Source of the DNA: S012-113 sp965368405
GTDB lineage: Bacteria > Bacteroidota > Bacteroidia > Cytophagales > Cyclobacteriaceae
Reading direction: 5' to 3'
DNA length: 18,495 nt
NCBI GenBank assembly: GCA_965368405.1
Contig: CBDUMS010000078.1
Location: 1 to 18,495, forward strand
A program made the position numbers and the translations under genes. How positions within the stretch are numbered: position 1 is the stretch's first letter; every line of letters begins with the position of its first letter. The notes beneath the pieces are model-generated. The model ran no database searches. It saw nothing but the letters and a program-made list of their open reading frames with translations, and had not been told where the DNA came from. This document shows positions 6,861-14,934 of the stretch, one piece after another.

Positions 6861-6900
6861 ATAAATATCTTATATTACAGTCTCTTAAGGATAACCAGGT

Positions 6901-7296
6901 ATGACTAGAAACACATTTAGGGCAGAATTTGAAATCCATGCATCTAAGAAGATGCTCTTCCCTTACATCTTTACGGCGAGCGGTCTTTCGCAATGGATGG
7001 CAGACGATGTTACAGTAGATGAAGATAAAGTGTTTAACTTCAAATGGGAAGGAGAAGATCACAAAGCAAAAATGGCCGCACACCGGATTAATAGCTTTGT
7101 GAAATTTGAGTTTTTACCTGAGAACGATGAAGAAATAGAAGATCCCAGATATATCGAAATCCGTTTAGAAATGAATGAATTGACCCAAATGGTGTTCATT
7201 GCTATAACTGATTATAACGACATCGACGATGACGAGGAGTTGCAGGATTTGTGGGAGAGTTTAATCTATAATCTTAAAGAGATTGTCGGCGGTTAA
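6901..7296 (+). CDS. START-like (SRPBCC) domain protein
   Basis: A 131-residue cytoplasmic protein with the pattern of the START-like / AHSA1-type SRPBCC fold: an opening strand (RAEFEIHASKKMLFPYIFTASGLSQWMAD), a DVTVDEDKVFNFKWEG strand pair, and a C-terminal amphipathic helix (ELQDLWESLIYNLKEIVGG) that closes the hydrophobic pocket. The protein is acidic, with Glu/Asp clusters near residues 75-85 and 107-113. Highly similar small proteins are widespread and usually single-copy in Bacteroidota, annotated only as START-like domain proteins; their ligand is unknown. It lies 54 bp upstream of the lptF/lptG-type gene on the same strand, so they may be co-transcribed. A lipid-related or chaperone role would be speculation from fold and neighbour. 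Confidence 0.85.
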   Translation: MTRNTFRAEFEIHASKKMLFPYIFTASGLSQWMADDVTVDEDKVFNFKWEGEDHKAKMAAHRINSFVKFEFLPENDEEIEDPRYIEIRLEMNELTQMVFIAITDYNDIDDDEELQDLWESLIYNLKEIVGG

Positions 7297-7350
7297 AGGC
7301 TTAACAATCACTGCCGTTTTTCTGGCATATAATTTGATCATATACAGCTC

Positions 7351-9081
7351 ATGAAAAAGATTGATAAACTTATTATCAACGCTTTTGTTGGGCCATTTAT
7401 CCTTACTTTTCTAGTAGTGGTATTTATTCTACTCACAGTTCAAATGATGAACTATGTGGATGAGATCTTCGGCAAAGACCTGCGCTGGGTGGACTTGGGT
7501 CAGTTAATCTTTCATTTTAGTGTTTTCCAAACGCCAATTGCTTTTCCATTGTCAATAATGCTGGCGTCACTGATGGCTTTTGGTAATCTTGGTGAGCATT
7601 TTGAACTCACTGCAATTAAAAGCGCTGGCATTTCATTGGTTAGAGCCCTAATGCCAATTTATGTAATGGTCGTTATGGTTACGCTTTTGGCATTTTACTC
7701 TAATAATTATTTTGTACCATACTCAGCATTGAAAGCGTATAGTTTGTTATACGATATTCGACAAAAGAAGCCTGCCTTAGATATCCAACCGGGTCAGTTT
7801 TATGCGGGAATAGAAAACTATAAAATTAAGGTTGACAAAAAGTTTAGTGATGGCCGATCTCTTAAGGGACTGACCATTTATGACCATAGTGACCATAAAG
7901 GGAATAGTGATGTAATTATGGCCGATTCTGGCCAGATGTACACGATACTAGATGATCAATATCTAAAATTTGTTCTTTTTAATGGAACACATTATGTTGA
8001 AGGAGACGCCCCCGCGGGTAGGAGATCGAGAGGTAAAGCGGATGTTATTATAAGACCCTTTACTCGCACCAGCTTCGAACGCAGTGAGATAATCTTTGAC
8101 CTATCTTCTTTTGGTATGTCTCGAACCGATGAAGGTCTCTTTGCATCAAACCGTTTGATGCGGAACTTTAGTCAGTTAAATGATGACCTCGATTCGTTGG
8201 GTAAAGAAATATATGTTACAGAAGGAGAGATATTTTCGATGCCCAACCGCTATTTCTCTTATGGCTCATTAAAAGAAGCAATTAAGATACCGGTCGATGT
8301 AGAGCAAGCAATTAACCGGTCAGACTCATTGCGAAAGCTAGAACTTATGCAGCAACAGGCTAAGGAATTTAGTGCACGCGATTATGTGCAAGTGGTTATT
8401 GTCGAGAAACCACCAAAGTATGTAATGCCGCTTATTCTCCAAAACTATACTTCACCGGATGTAACGAGATCTAAGATGAAGCCAACTAGAGACTATAATT
8501 TTGTGGTAAATAGTAATGGCCGCGTTGATACGGATTTGCAGGGAATTGATTCCACCTTCACGAATACTGAGGTTTATATATTGAATAGGGTGCATAAGAG
8601 AATGCAGAATAGAACCAATGAGGCAAGAACCCTGAAAACTGCAATTTCAACAACCCGACAAGTAAAGAGCAAATTAGTAGCTCAAAATAATCGCAAGGAG
8701 CGGCTTACCAAAGATTTTTATGTTTTCGACATCCAATGGCATAAAATGATTGCTAATGCCATAGCCTGTATTTCAATGTTCTTAATAGGAGCTCCATTAG
8801 GTGCAATTATTAAACGCGGTGGTCTTGGCTTCCCTGTTATAATTTCAGTAATATTTTTTATTATCTATTATGTGATTTCTATAGGTGGCGAAAAATATGC
8901 GAAAGCGGGCAATATATCTGTGATTTCTGGTGTTTGGGCTGCAAATGCCATACTTTTTCCAATAGGTCTGCTCTTTTTACGTCAAGCGAAAAACGACGCC
9001 AGACTCTTTGAAGCTGATTTCTACAAGGTAATCTTCTCACAAATAGGAGGTTGGATTAGCCGCTTGTTTAAGAAGAAATAA
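7351..9081 (+). CDS. LptF/LptG family LPS-export permease (YjgP/YjgQ)
   Basis: A 576-residue inner-membrane protein of the LptF/LptG family, the transmembrane half of the ABC system (LptB2FG) that extracts lipopolysaccharide and passes it to the periplasmic bridge. Three N-terminal helices are visible (about residues 12-32, 55-80 and 98-120), with the coupling segment ELTAIKSAGISLVRAL that contacts LptB between helices 2 and 3. A periplasmic beta-jellyroll follows (about 135-260). Three C-terminal helices are at about 470-555 (IANAIACISMFLIGAPLGA, FPVIISVIFFIIYYVISIGG, ISGVWAANAILFPIGLLFL). It is about 200 residues longer than the proteobacterial proteins because of an extra charged, helical insertion around 265-455 before helix 4, common in Bacteroidota homologues. 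Whether it acts as F, G or a homodimer cannot be told, so no symbol is given. Confidence 0.9.
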   Translation: MKKIDKLIINAFVGPFILTFLVVVFILLTVQMMNYVDEIFGKDLRWVDLGQLIFHFSVFQTPIAFPLSIMLASLMAFGNLGEHFELTAIKSAGISLVRALMPIYVMVVMVTLLAFYSNNYFVPYSALKAYSLLYDIRQKKPALDIQPGQFYAGIENYKIKVDKKFSDGRSLKGLTIYDHSDHKGNSDVIMADSGQMYTILDDQYLKFVLFNGTHYVEGDAPAGRRSRGKADVIIRPFTRTSFERSEIIFDLSSFGMSRTDEGLFASNRLMRNFSQLNDDLDSLGKEIYVTEGEIFSMPNRYFSYGSLKEAIKIPVDVEQAINRSDSLRKLELMQQQAKEFSARDYVQVVIVEKPPKYVMPLILQNYTSPDVTRSKMKPTRDYNFVVNSNGRVDTDLQGIDSTFTNTEVYILNRVHKRMQNRTNEARTLKTAISTTRQVKSKLVAQNNRKERLTKDFYVFDIQWHKMIANAIACISMFLIGAPLGAIIKRGGLGFPVIISVIFFIIYYVISIGGEKYAKAGNISVISGVWAANAILFPIGLLFLRQAKNDARLFEADFYKVIFSQIGGWISRLFKKK

Positions 9082-9099
9082 TAATATTGGAGTGCTGAA

Positions 9100-9130
9100 T
9101 TGCATTAGATATAAGAAGTAGTTACTTTTG
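9100..9130 (+). promoter_or_regulatory. Bacteroidota-type promoter of rpsO
   Basis: TTG (9100-9102) and the exact -7 element TACTTTTG (9123-9130) are separated by 20 bp, matching the TTG / N19-21 / TAnnTTTG arrangement. It is the best complete promoter in the window. Transcription would start near 9136, giving a leader of about 37 nt before the ATG at 9173. Confidence 0.75.
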
Positions 9131-9172
9131 CGCGACTTTTAATAGTATAAAAAACTTAAATTATTGCTAACT

Positions 9173-9448
9173 ATGTATTTATCGAAAGAAAAGAAAGAAG
9201 AAATCTTCGAAAATCATGGTCGGTTAAAATCAAAGAGTGATACTGGATCTGCTGAAGCACAAATAGCTTTATTCACATTTAGAATCAATCATTTAACAGG
9301 CCACTTAAAGAATAATAAGAAAGACCATTCTACCCAGCAGGGTCTGTTAAGACTTGTAGGTAAAAGAAGGAAACTCCTTAATTATCTTCAAAAAACCGAT
9401 ATTGAGCGTTATCGTTCAATAATCGTAGAACTTAAATTAAGAAAATAA
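9173..9448 (+). CDS. rpsO: 30S ribosomal protein S15
   Basis: A 91-residue ribosomal protein S15, a primary 16S rRNA-binding protein of the 30S platform that also contributes to bridges with the 50S subunit. It has the whole helical bundle and the signature DTGSAEAQIALFTFRI, HLTGHLKNNKKDHSTQ and LLRLVGKRRKLLNYLQ. Length is normal (89-91). I chose ATG 9173; a TTG three codons upstream would add MLT, which is not seen in the family. It has its own promoter (9100-9130) and a strong terminator just after the stop. pnp follows, the same rpsO-pnp order as in many bacteria. Confidence 0.98.
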   Translation: MYLSKEKKEEIFENHGRLKSKSDTGSAEAQIALFTFRINHLTGHLKNNKKDHSTQQGLLRLVGKRRKLLNYLQKTDIERYRSIIVELKLRK

Positions 9449-9451
9449 ATA

Positions 9452-9480
9452 AAAAAGGGGGTTCAAAAGACTCCCTTTTT
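9452..9480 (+). terminator. Intrinsic terminator after rpsO
   Basis: AAAAAGGGGG (9452-9461) pairs with CTCCCTTTTT (9471-9480) in a 10-bp stem with one G-U pair and a 9-nt loop; the T-run is the 3' arm and continues into ATTTA. It begins 4 bases after the rpsO stop codon. It may end most rpsO transcripts, leaving pnp to readthrough or to a promoter in the 54 bp that follow. Confidence 0.85.
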
Positions 9481-9534
9481 ATTTACTATATCCTTAGTTA
9501 AGATTCTGAAAATCAATAAGTAACAATTTTACAA

Positions 9535-11664
9535 ATGAATATAATAAAAAAGACGATTACGCTTGCCGATGGCCGTTCGATTACGATCGAAACTGGTAAA
9601 CTCGCTAAGCAAGCTGACGGATCCGCCGAGATTCGCATGGGTAACACAGTGTTACTCGCAACAGTAGTTTCGAGCAAAGACGCTCGTGAAGGTGTAGATT
9701 TTCTGCCATTAAGTGTAGATTATCAAGAAAAATTTGCTGCAGCAGGAAAGATTCCTGGAGGCTTTCTTAAAAGAGAAGGTAGACTTTCGGACTATGAAAT
9801 TTTAACCAGTAGGTTAGTTGATAGAGCCTTAAGACCACTATTTCCTGGTGATTATCATGCCGAAACACAGGTAATGATATCATTGCTATCTGCAGACGGA
9901 GAAGTAATTCCTGATTCATTGGCGGCATTAGCGGCTTCTGCTGCAATTTCTGTATCCGATATCCCATTCGATGGTCCTATTGCAGAGGTTCGCGTATCGC
10001 AGATCGATGGCAAATTTGTAACCAACCCTGGATTAGAGCAAAACAAATCGGCAACGTTAGAAATGATGGTTGCTGCTACTTATGAAAACATCATGATGGT
10101 AGAAGGCGAAATGAGCGAGGTTTCAGAAGAAACCATGCTTGAGGCCTTAAAGTTTGCCCATGATGAAATAAAGAAAATGTGCGTAGTTCAGAAAGAACTC
10201 GCTGCTGAGCTTGGTGTAGAAGAAAAACGCACCTATAGCCATGAAGACAATGATGCGGATTTATTTGCTCAGGTTAAGAAGGATCTTTATGATAAAGCAT
10301 ATGCTGTTTATAATCAGAAAATCAATAAGAAGAGCGAGCGGTCTCAAGCCTTAAGAGCGATTATCGATGAGTATCTTGAATCTCGTAAAGACGAAGAGAA
10401 CTTAAATATCGACCTGGTAAAGAAGTATTACCACGATGTTGAAAAAGAAGCCGCACGTGCTATGGTATTAGACGAGGGCGTTCGCATGGACGGCCGTCAG
10501 TTCGATGAAATCAGACCAATCTGGAGCGAGGTAGATTACCTGCCTATGCCTCACGGATCTGCCGTGTTTACACGAGGTGAAACACAGTCAATTGCTAGTG
10601 TGACCTTAGGAACTAAGCTCGATGAGCAGTTAATAGATAGTGCCTTAATTCGTGATAATAACCGTTTTATTCTCCATTACAACTTCCCTGCTTTTTCCGT
10701 AGGAGAAGCTCGACCTAATCGAGGACCTGGAAGGAGAGAGGTTGGTCATGGTAACCTAGCGATGAGAGCGCTAAACGGAATGTTACCGGCTCATGAAGAT
10801 TTTCCTTATACAATCAGAATAATTTCTGATATTCTTGAGTCAAATGGGTCATCTTCTATGGCTACAGTATGTGCTGGTACTTTAGCATTAATGGATGCTG
10901 GTGTTAAAATTAAAGCACCTGTTTCTGGAATTGCAATGGGAATGATTTCTGATGCTGAAACTGGAAAGTATGCTATCTTATCAGATATCCTTGGTGATGA
11001 AGATCATCTTGGCGATATGGACTTTAAAGTTACCGGTACAGAAAATGGTATCACAGCTTGTCAGATGGATATTAAGATCGACGGACTTTCGTACGAAGTA
11101 CTTAAGAAAGCGCTCGATCAGGCAAAAGAAGGACGTCTTCATATTTTAGGTAAGATTAAAGAAACATTACCTGAGCCTAAGACTACGCTTAAGCCAAATG
11201 CACCTCAAGTACATGCTATCCATATACCACAAGACTTAATTGGTGCGGTAATCGGACCTGGTGGTAAAGTTGTTCAGGAGATTCAGAAGGAAACTGGTGC
11301 GACGGTTGTTATCGAAGAGGTAGACAACGCTGGTGTTGTAACCATATTTGCAACAAGCAAAGATGTATTAGACGCTGCTATTGGAAGGGTTAAGGCAATT
11401 GTTGCCCAGCCTGAAGTTGGCGAAGTCTATACCGGTAAAGTTAAAAACATCATGCCATTTGGAGCATTTGTTGAGTTTATGCCTGGTAAAGATGGTTTGC
11501 TACATATCTCAGAGATCAAGTGGGAACGAATTGAAAACATGGATGGTGTGCTTGAAGCAGGTGAAGAAATCCAGGTTAAACTTGTTGATATCGACAAGAA
11601 AACAGGGAAATTTAGACTTTCAAGAAAAGTTTTGTTACCTAAGCCAGAGAAAAAAGATGATTAA
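9535..11664 (+). CDS. pnp: Polynucleotide phosphorylase (polyribonucleotide nucleotidyltransferase)
   Basis: A 709-residue 3'-5' exoribonuclease that degrades RNA with phosphate to give nucleoside diphosphates, a core mRNA-decay enzyme working as a trimer. All domains are present in order: first RNase PH domain (about 1-145, with FLKREGRLSDYEILTSRLVD), helical linker (about 150-310), catalytic second RNase PH domain (about 315-545, with HYNFPAFSVGEARPNRGPGR and the active-site region SDILGDEDHLGDMDFKVTG), KH domain (about 555-615, IGAVIGPGGKVVQEIQ) and S1 domain (about 620-695, GEVYTGKVKNIMPFGAFVEF). The C-terminus is short with no RNase E-binding extension. It starts 86 bases after rpsO and is followed by a terminator and rpoD. 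Confidence 0.98.
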   Translation: MNIIKKTITLADGRSITIETGKLAKQADGSAEIRMGNTVLLATVVSSKDAREGVDFLPLSVDYQEKFAAAGKIPGGFLKREGRLSDYEILTSRLVDRALRPLFPGDYHAETQVMISLLSADGEVIPDSLAALAASAAISVSDIPFDGPIAEVRVSQIDGKFVTNPGLEQNKSATLEMMVAATYENIMMVEGEMSEVSEETMLEALKFAHDEIKKMCVVQKELAAELGVEEKRTYSHEDNDADLFAQVKKDLYDKAYAVYNQKINKKSERSQALRAIIDEYLESRKDEENLNIDLVKKYYHDVEKEAARAMVLDEGVRMDGRQFDEIRPIWSEVDYLPMPHGSAVFTRGETQSIASVTLGTKLDEQLIDSALIRDNNRFILHYNFPAFSVGEARPNRGPGRREVGHGNLAMRALNGMLPAHEDFPYTIRIISDILESNGSSSMATVCAGTLALMDAGVKIKAPVSGIAMGMISDAETGKYAILSDILGDEDHLGDMDFKVTGTENGITACQMDIKIDGLSYEVLKKALDQAKEGRLHILGKIKETLPEPKTTLKPNAPQVHAIHIPQDLIGAVIGPGGKVVQEIQKETGATVVIEEVDNAGVVTIFATSKDVLDAAIGRVKAIVAQPEVGEVYTGKVKNIMPFGAFVEFMPGKDGLLHISEIKWERIENMDGVLEAGEEIQVKLVDIDKKTGKFRLSRKVLLPKPEKKDD

Positions 11665-11722
11665 CTAGGTTCTGATCTTGTTAATTTTTTGAAATTATTC
11701 TCTTATTTTTATAAGGGGCGAG

Positions 11723-11750
11723 AAGGGGAGAGAAATCATCCCCTTTTTTT
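11723..11750 (+). terminator. Intrinsic terminator between pnp and rpoD
   Basis: AAGGGGA (11723-11729) pairs with TCCCCTT (11739-11745) with a 9-nt loop and a run of T to 11750. It starts 58 bases after the pnp stop and ends only 20 bases before the rpoD ATG, so an rpoD promoter must either lie upstream of it or be squeezed between. Confidence 0.85.
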
Positions 11751-11770
11751 GTACGCTTATATTAAAGTCA

Positions 11771-12640
11771 ATGAGGCAGCTGAAGATAACCAAGCAGATT
11801 ACAAATCGGGAGAGTGAATCTCTTGATAAATATTTGCTTGAAATTGGCAGAATTGAGCTTCTAACACCGGAAGAAGAAGTTGAGTTGGCCGAACGGATAA
11901 CCAAGGGCGATGCAAAAGCACTTGAAAGGCTGACTAAAGCAAATCTGCGTTTTGTCGTTTCTGTCGCTAAGCAATATCAAAATCAGGGGCTTACTTTAGG
12001 CGACCTAATTAATGAGGGCAACCTTGGTTTGATTAAGGCTGCTCAGCGTTTCGATGTAACCCGTGGTTTTAAATTTATCTCCTACGCTGTTTGGTGGATA
12101 CGACAAGCTATTTTACAGGCCTTGGCGGAACAAGCACGTATGGTCCGATTGCCACTGAACAAGGTAGGGACCATCAGTAAATTTGGCAAAGCATTCTCTT
12201 CCTTAGAACAACAATTAGAGCGCGAACCTTCACCTGACGAACTAGCTGAAATTCTTGAAATGGCTGTTGAAGAGGTTCGTGAAACGATGAAGCAGGCGGG
12301 GCGACATGTTTCTATGGACTCTCCTTTTGCTCCTGGCGAGGATAAGAGCCTTATCGATACGATTCCTGATGAAGGTTCGATAGAGCCGGATGGTAGCTTA
12401 ATGCTCGATTCTTTATGTCAGGAAGTGAAGCGTGCTCTTGCGACCCTGACTCCACGCGAAGCAGATGTACTTACCTTATATTTTGGTTTAGGCGCAACTA
12501 CAAATAACGCACTCACCTTAGAAGAAATAGGCGAAAGATTTTGCCTAACCCGAGAGCGTGTTCGCCAAATAAAAGAGAAGGCGATTCGAAGGCTTAGACA
12601 CTCTGCAAGAAGCCAATCCCTGAAACCATATCTGGGGTAA
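11771..12640 (+). CDS. rpoD: Primary (housekeeping) sigma factor, RpoD/SigA
   Basis: A 289-residue sigma-70 group 1 factor directing RNA polymerase to housekeeping promoters, in this phylum the TTG / TAnnTTTG type. It lacks region 1.1 and starts directly with MRQLKITKQITNRESESLDKYLLEIG, the hallmark N-terminus of Bacteroidota RpoD. Region 1.2 (about 15-45), region 2 with LINEGNLGLIKAAQRFD and KFISYAVWWIRQAILQAL (about 82-120), region 3 (about 135-195) and region 4.2 with the HTH EEIGERFCLTRERVRQIKEKAIRRL (about 245-275) are all intact. Length is normal for the phylum. The pnp terminator sits just upstream. A near-match -7 (TATTTTTA, 11704-11711; 7 of 8) upstream of that terminator could serve rpoD, in which case the hairpin lies in its leader. 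Confidence 0.97.
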   Translation: MRQLKITKQITNRESESLDKYLLEIGRIELLTPEEEVELAERITKGDAKALERLTKANLRFVVSVAKQYQNQGLTLGDLINEGNLGLIKAAQRFDVTRGFKFISYAVWWIRQAILQALAEQARMVRLPLNKVGTISKFGKAFSSLEQQLEREPSPDELAEILEMAVEEVRETMKQAGRHVSMDSPFAPGEDKSLIDTIPDEGSIEPDGSLMLDSLCQEVKRALATLTPREADVLTLYFGLGATTNNALTLEEIGERFCLTRERVRQIKEKAIRRLRHSARSQSLKPYLG

Positions 12641-12654
12641 TTTTGTTATTTTTG
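12638..12654 (+). promoter_or_regulatory. Two adjacent -7 elements before trxB
   Basis: TAATTTTG (12638-12645) and TATTTTTG (12647-12654) both match TAnnTTTG exactly, one base apart. The first overlaps the rpoD stop codon. No convincing -33 TTG is seen for either. They predict a trxB leader of about 40-50 nt, and allow two start sites. Confidence 0.5.
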
Positions 12655-12701
12655 TGGTGTTCAATCATGAATGCTATTCAAGCTAAAATTTAGTAACTAA
12701 T

Positions 12702-13652
12702 ATGACACAAGAAGAAGTTAAAGTTTTAATTATTGGTTCAGGCCCAGCCGGATATACAGCGGCCATATATGCAGCCAGAGCAGGTTTAAAGCCTGTATTG
12801 TTCACAGGAGGCGAGCCAGGAGGCCAATTGACTACAACGAATGATGTTGAGAATTTCCCGGGTTATCCGGATGGTATCAATGGTCCTGAGATGATGATGC
12901 AGCTTCAGGCTCAGGCCGAACGCTTTGGAACCGAAGTTCGCTTTGGACTTGCAACAGCAGTCGATTTTTCAGGATATCCTCATAAAGTGATTATCGATAA
13001 TAATCACGAAGTAACTGCACAGTCTGTAATTATTGCTACGGGTGCTAGTGCTCGTTATCTCGGACTAGATTCAGAGAAGAAACTTCATGGTAAAGGAGTG
13101 TCTGCTTGCGCGATTTGCGATGGGTTTTTCTATAAAGATATGACCGTGGCTGTTGTAGGAGGAGGAGATTCTGCTGCTGAAGAGGCAACCTATATGGCCA
13201 ACTTATGTCCTAAAGTCTATTTAATTGTTCGCCGGGATGAACTCAGGGCATCTACTATTATGCAACAGCGAGTTCTTAATACTAAAAATATTGAAGTATT
13301 ATGGAATTCTGAGACGCTTGAAGTTTTAGGAGAAGATGAAGTTACCGGAGCTCGACTCATCAATAATAAAACGAACGAGGAGTATGAGATAGATATTAAA
13401 GGATTCTTTGTTGCAATAGGTCATACGCCCAATACGGCGATTTTTAAGGATTATCTTGAAATGGATGAAACCGGATACCTTAAGGTTATTCCAGGTACCT
13501 CTAAAACAAGTATCGATGGCGTTTTTGTTGCAGGTGATGCGGCAGATAAAGTCTATCGACAGGCAGTTACAGCGGCCGGTACAGGATGCATGAGTGCCTT
13601 GGATGCAGAAAAGTTTTTAGCTGCCAAAGAGACAGAAGCTGTGGCACAATAA
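12702..13652 (+). CDS. trxB: Thioredoxin-disulfide reductase
   Basis: A 316-residue low-molecular-weight thioredoxin reductase, transferring electrons from NADPH via FAD and a redox disulfide to thioredoxin. The FAD motif IGSGPAGYTAAIYAARAG is at residues 11-28, with GGEPGGQLTTTNDVENFPGY after it. The redox-active CxxC is CAICDG (C136, C139) and the NADPH-binding motif is VVGGGDSAAEEA (about 151-162). The C-terminal FAD block is DGVFVAGDAADKVYRQAVTAAGTG, ending near 300. All catalytic features are intact and length is normal. It has two possible -7 elements upstream and a strong terminator downstream, so it is probably a single-gene unit. With bshB1 nearby, it is the second thiol-redox gene of the window. 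Confidence 0.96.
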   Translation: MTQEEVKVLIIGSGPAGYTAAIYAARAGLKPVLFTGGEPGGQLTTTNDVENFPGYPDGINGPEMMMQLQAQAERFGTEVRFGLATAVDFSGYPHKVIIDNNHEVTAQSVIIATGASARYLGLDSEKKLHGKGVSACAICDGFFYKDMTVAVVGGGDSAAEEATYMANLCPKVYLIVRRDELRASTIMQQRVLNTKNIEVLWNSETLEVLGEDEVTGARLINNKTNEEYEIDIKGFFVAIGHTPNTAIFKDYLEMDETGYLKVIPGTSKTSIDGVFVAGDAADKVYRQAVTAAGTGCMSALDAEKFLAAKETEAVAQ

Positions 13653-13673
13653 AGAGTATTTATCTTTAAACAG

Positions 13674-13710
13674 AACCCTGATGTTTGTGATGAATATCAG
13701 GGTTTTTTTT
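13674..13710 (+). terminator. Intrinsic terminator after trxB
   Basis: AACCCTGAT (13674-13682) and ATCAGGGTT (13696-13704) form a perfect 9-bp stem with a 13-nt loop, followed by T to 13710. It begins 21 bases after the trxB stop. Confidence 0.93.
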
Positions 13711-13809
13711 GTTATCAATCAGCTGCAGAAAGCTCTTTAATGTGATCTTCTTCACGGTTTCGAAGTAATTTTATAATGTATTTTGATTAGCTAAAAAACA
13801 CTAAATATC

Positions 13810-14862
13810 ATGAAAAATTATATTGGAATTGGTTTACTATCTATACTATTGGTTAGTTGCGGTGGATCATCAGAAAATAAAGACGCAGCAACCGGATTTG
13901 TTAAAGTAGAATTCCCTGGACTGTACTCTCAGGCGACCACATTTTTCAGTCCACTACCAGAGGCCGCTCCAAACGAACTTAATCCATCTACCGAAGCTAA
14001 GATTAACCTTGGCTATACACTGTATTATGATACTCGACTATCTAAAGATGGAAATATAAGCTGTAATTCATGTCATAATTTGGCAACCTACGGCGTGGAT
14101 AACCTTCCAACATCTCCCGGAGATGATGGCACACTTGGAGAGCGAAACTCACCAACGGTACTCAATGCAGCTCTGCATTTTGTTCAATTCTGGGACGGCC
14201 GTGAACCCGATGTAGAAGCGCAGGCCGGTGGTCCTGTCCTCAATCCAGTTGAAATGGCAATGCCTAGTGAAGATTTTGTAATGAATCGGATAAAAGAAAT
14301 CGAAGGCTATTCGCCTATGTTTAAAGAAGCCTTTCCGGGAGAGGAGGATCCCTTCGTTTACGATAACTTAAAAAAGGCGATAGGAGCGTTCGAACGAGAA
14401 TTGCTAACTCCTTCGAGTTTCGATAAATATTTGGCTGGCGACAAAAAAGCGCTGTCACGTGATGAACAAGAGGGACTAAAAACCTTTATCGATCAGGGTT
14501 GCATTACGTGCCATATGGGAAGCACCCTAGGCGGGACTTTATACCAAAAAATGGGTGTTTATGCGAATTATGCAGAAACAATTGGTGCAGAGCATGACGA
14601 TCTCGGTAGATTCACCGTGACAAATAATGAAGCAGATAAGTATATATTTAAGGTTCCGTCGATGAGGAATGTCGCTAAAACAGCTCCTTACTTTCACGAT
14701 GGAGCGGTAGCGTCGCTGGATGAATCGGTAAGCCTAATGGCGAAAATCCAGCTTAATAAAGACTTGACTGACGATCAAGTAAAATCTATTGTGGTATTTC
14801 TAAATAGCCTTACAGGTGAAGTGCCAGCAGAGTATCAGAAAGCACCAGAAATGCCTATGTAA
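13810..14862 (+). CDS. Di-heme cytochrome c peroxidase, lipoprotein
   Basis: A 350-residue bacterial di-heme cytochrome c peroxidase / MauG family protein, normally reducing hydrogen peroxide to water with electrons from a c-type cytochrome or a quinol chain. The N-terminus is a lipoprotein signal peptide with lipobox LVSC (C17), so it is probably anchored to a membrane facing the periplasm. Two heme-binding CxxCH motifs are present: CNSCH (85-89) and CITCH (231-235). Family blocks include DTRLSKDGNISCNSCHN, FWDGREPDVEAQAGGPVLNP (about 127-146) and VPSMRNVAKTAPYFHDGA (282-299). Length is normal. It is probably transcribed alone: a terminator precedes it (after trxB) and one follows it. A TATTTTG close to the -7 consensus lies upstream but is one base short. 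Related family members oxidise other substrates, so peroxidase activity is the likely, not proven, function. Confidence 0.92.
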   Translation: MKNYIGIGLLSILLVSCGGSSENKDAATGFVKVEFPGLYSQATTFFSPLPEAAPNELNPSTEAKINLGYTLYYDTRLSKDGNISCNSCHNLATYGVDNLPTSPGDDGTLGERNSPTVLNAALHFVQFWDGREPDVEAQAGGPVLNPVEMAMPSEDFVMNRIKEIEGYSPMFKEAFPGEEDPFVYDNLKKAIGAFERELLTPSSFDKYLAGDKKALSRDEQEGLKTFIDQGCITCHMGSTLGGTLYQKMGVYANYAETIGAEHDDLGRFTVTNNEADKYIFKVPSMRNVAKTAPYFHDGAVASLDESVSLMAKIQLNKDLTDDQVKSIVVFLNSLTGEVPAEYQKAPEMPM

Positions 14863-14888
14863 TTGAGCATCCGGTAGTGAAACTATTT

Positions 14889-14923
14889 AAAGGGCAGTAT
14901 TGTTTATCTTTACTGCTCTTTTT
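14889..14923 (+). terminator. Intrinsic terminator after the cytochrome c peroxidase gene
   Basis: AAAGGGCAGTA (14889-14899) pairs with TACTGCTCTTT (14911-14921) in an 11-bp stem with one G-U pair, 11-nt loop and T-run to 14923. It ends 11 bases before the bshB1 ATG, so the bshB1 promoter must overlap it; the loop and 3' arm contain TATCTTTA (7 of 8 to TAnnTTTG), a possible candidate. Confidence 0.85.
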
Positions 14924-14934
14924 AATTATACCCT

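Noticed and set aside
6850..7083. Open frame of 77 codons antisense to the START-like gene
   Set aside because: It lies fully opposite a well-supported gene, has no family resemblance and no promoter of its own; other long antisense frames in the window were dropped for the same reason.
12667..12693. Eight-codon mini frame (MNAIQAKI, then stop) in the leader just before trxB
   Set aside because: It is very short, has no ribosome-site support and no recognisable leader-peptide composition; it may occur by chance in an AT-rich leader.
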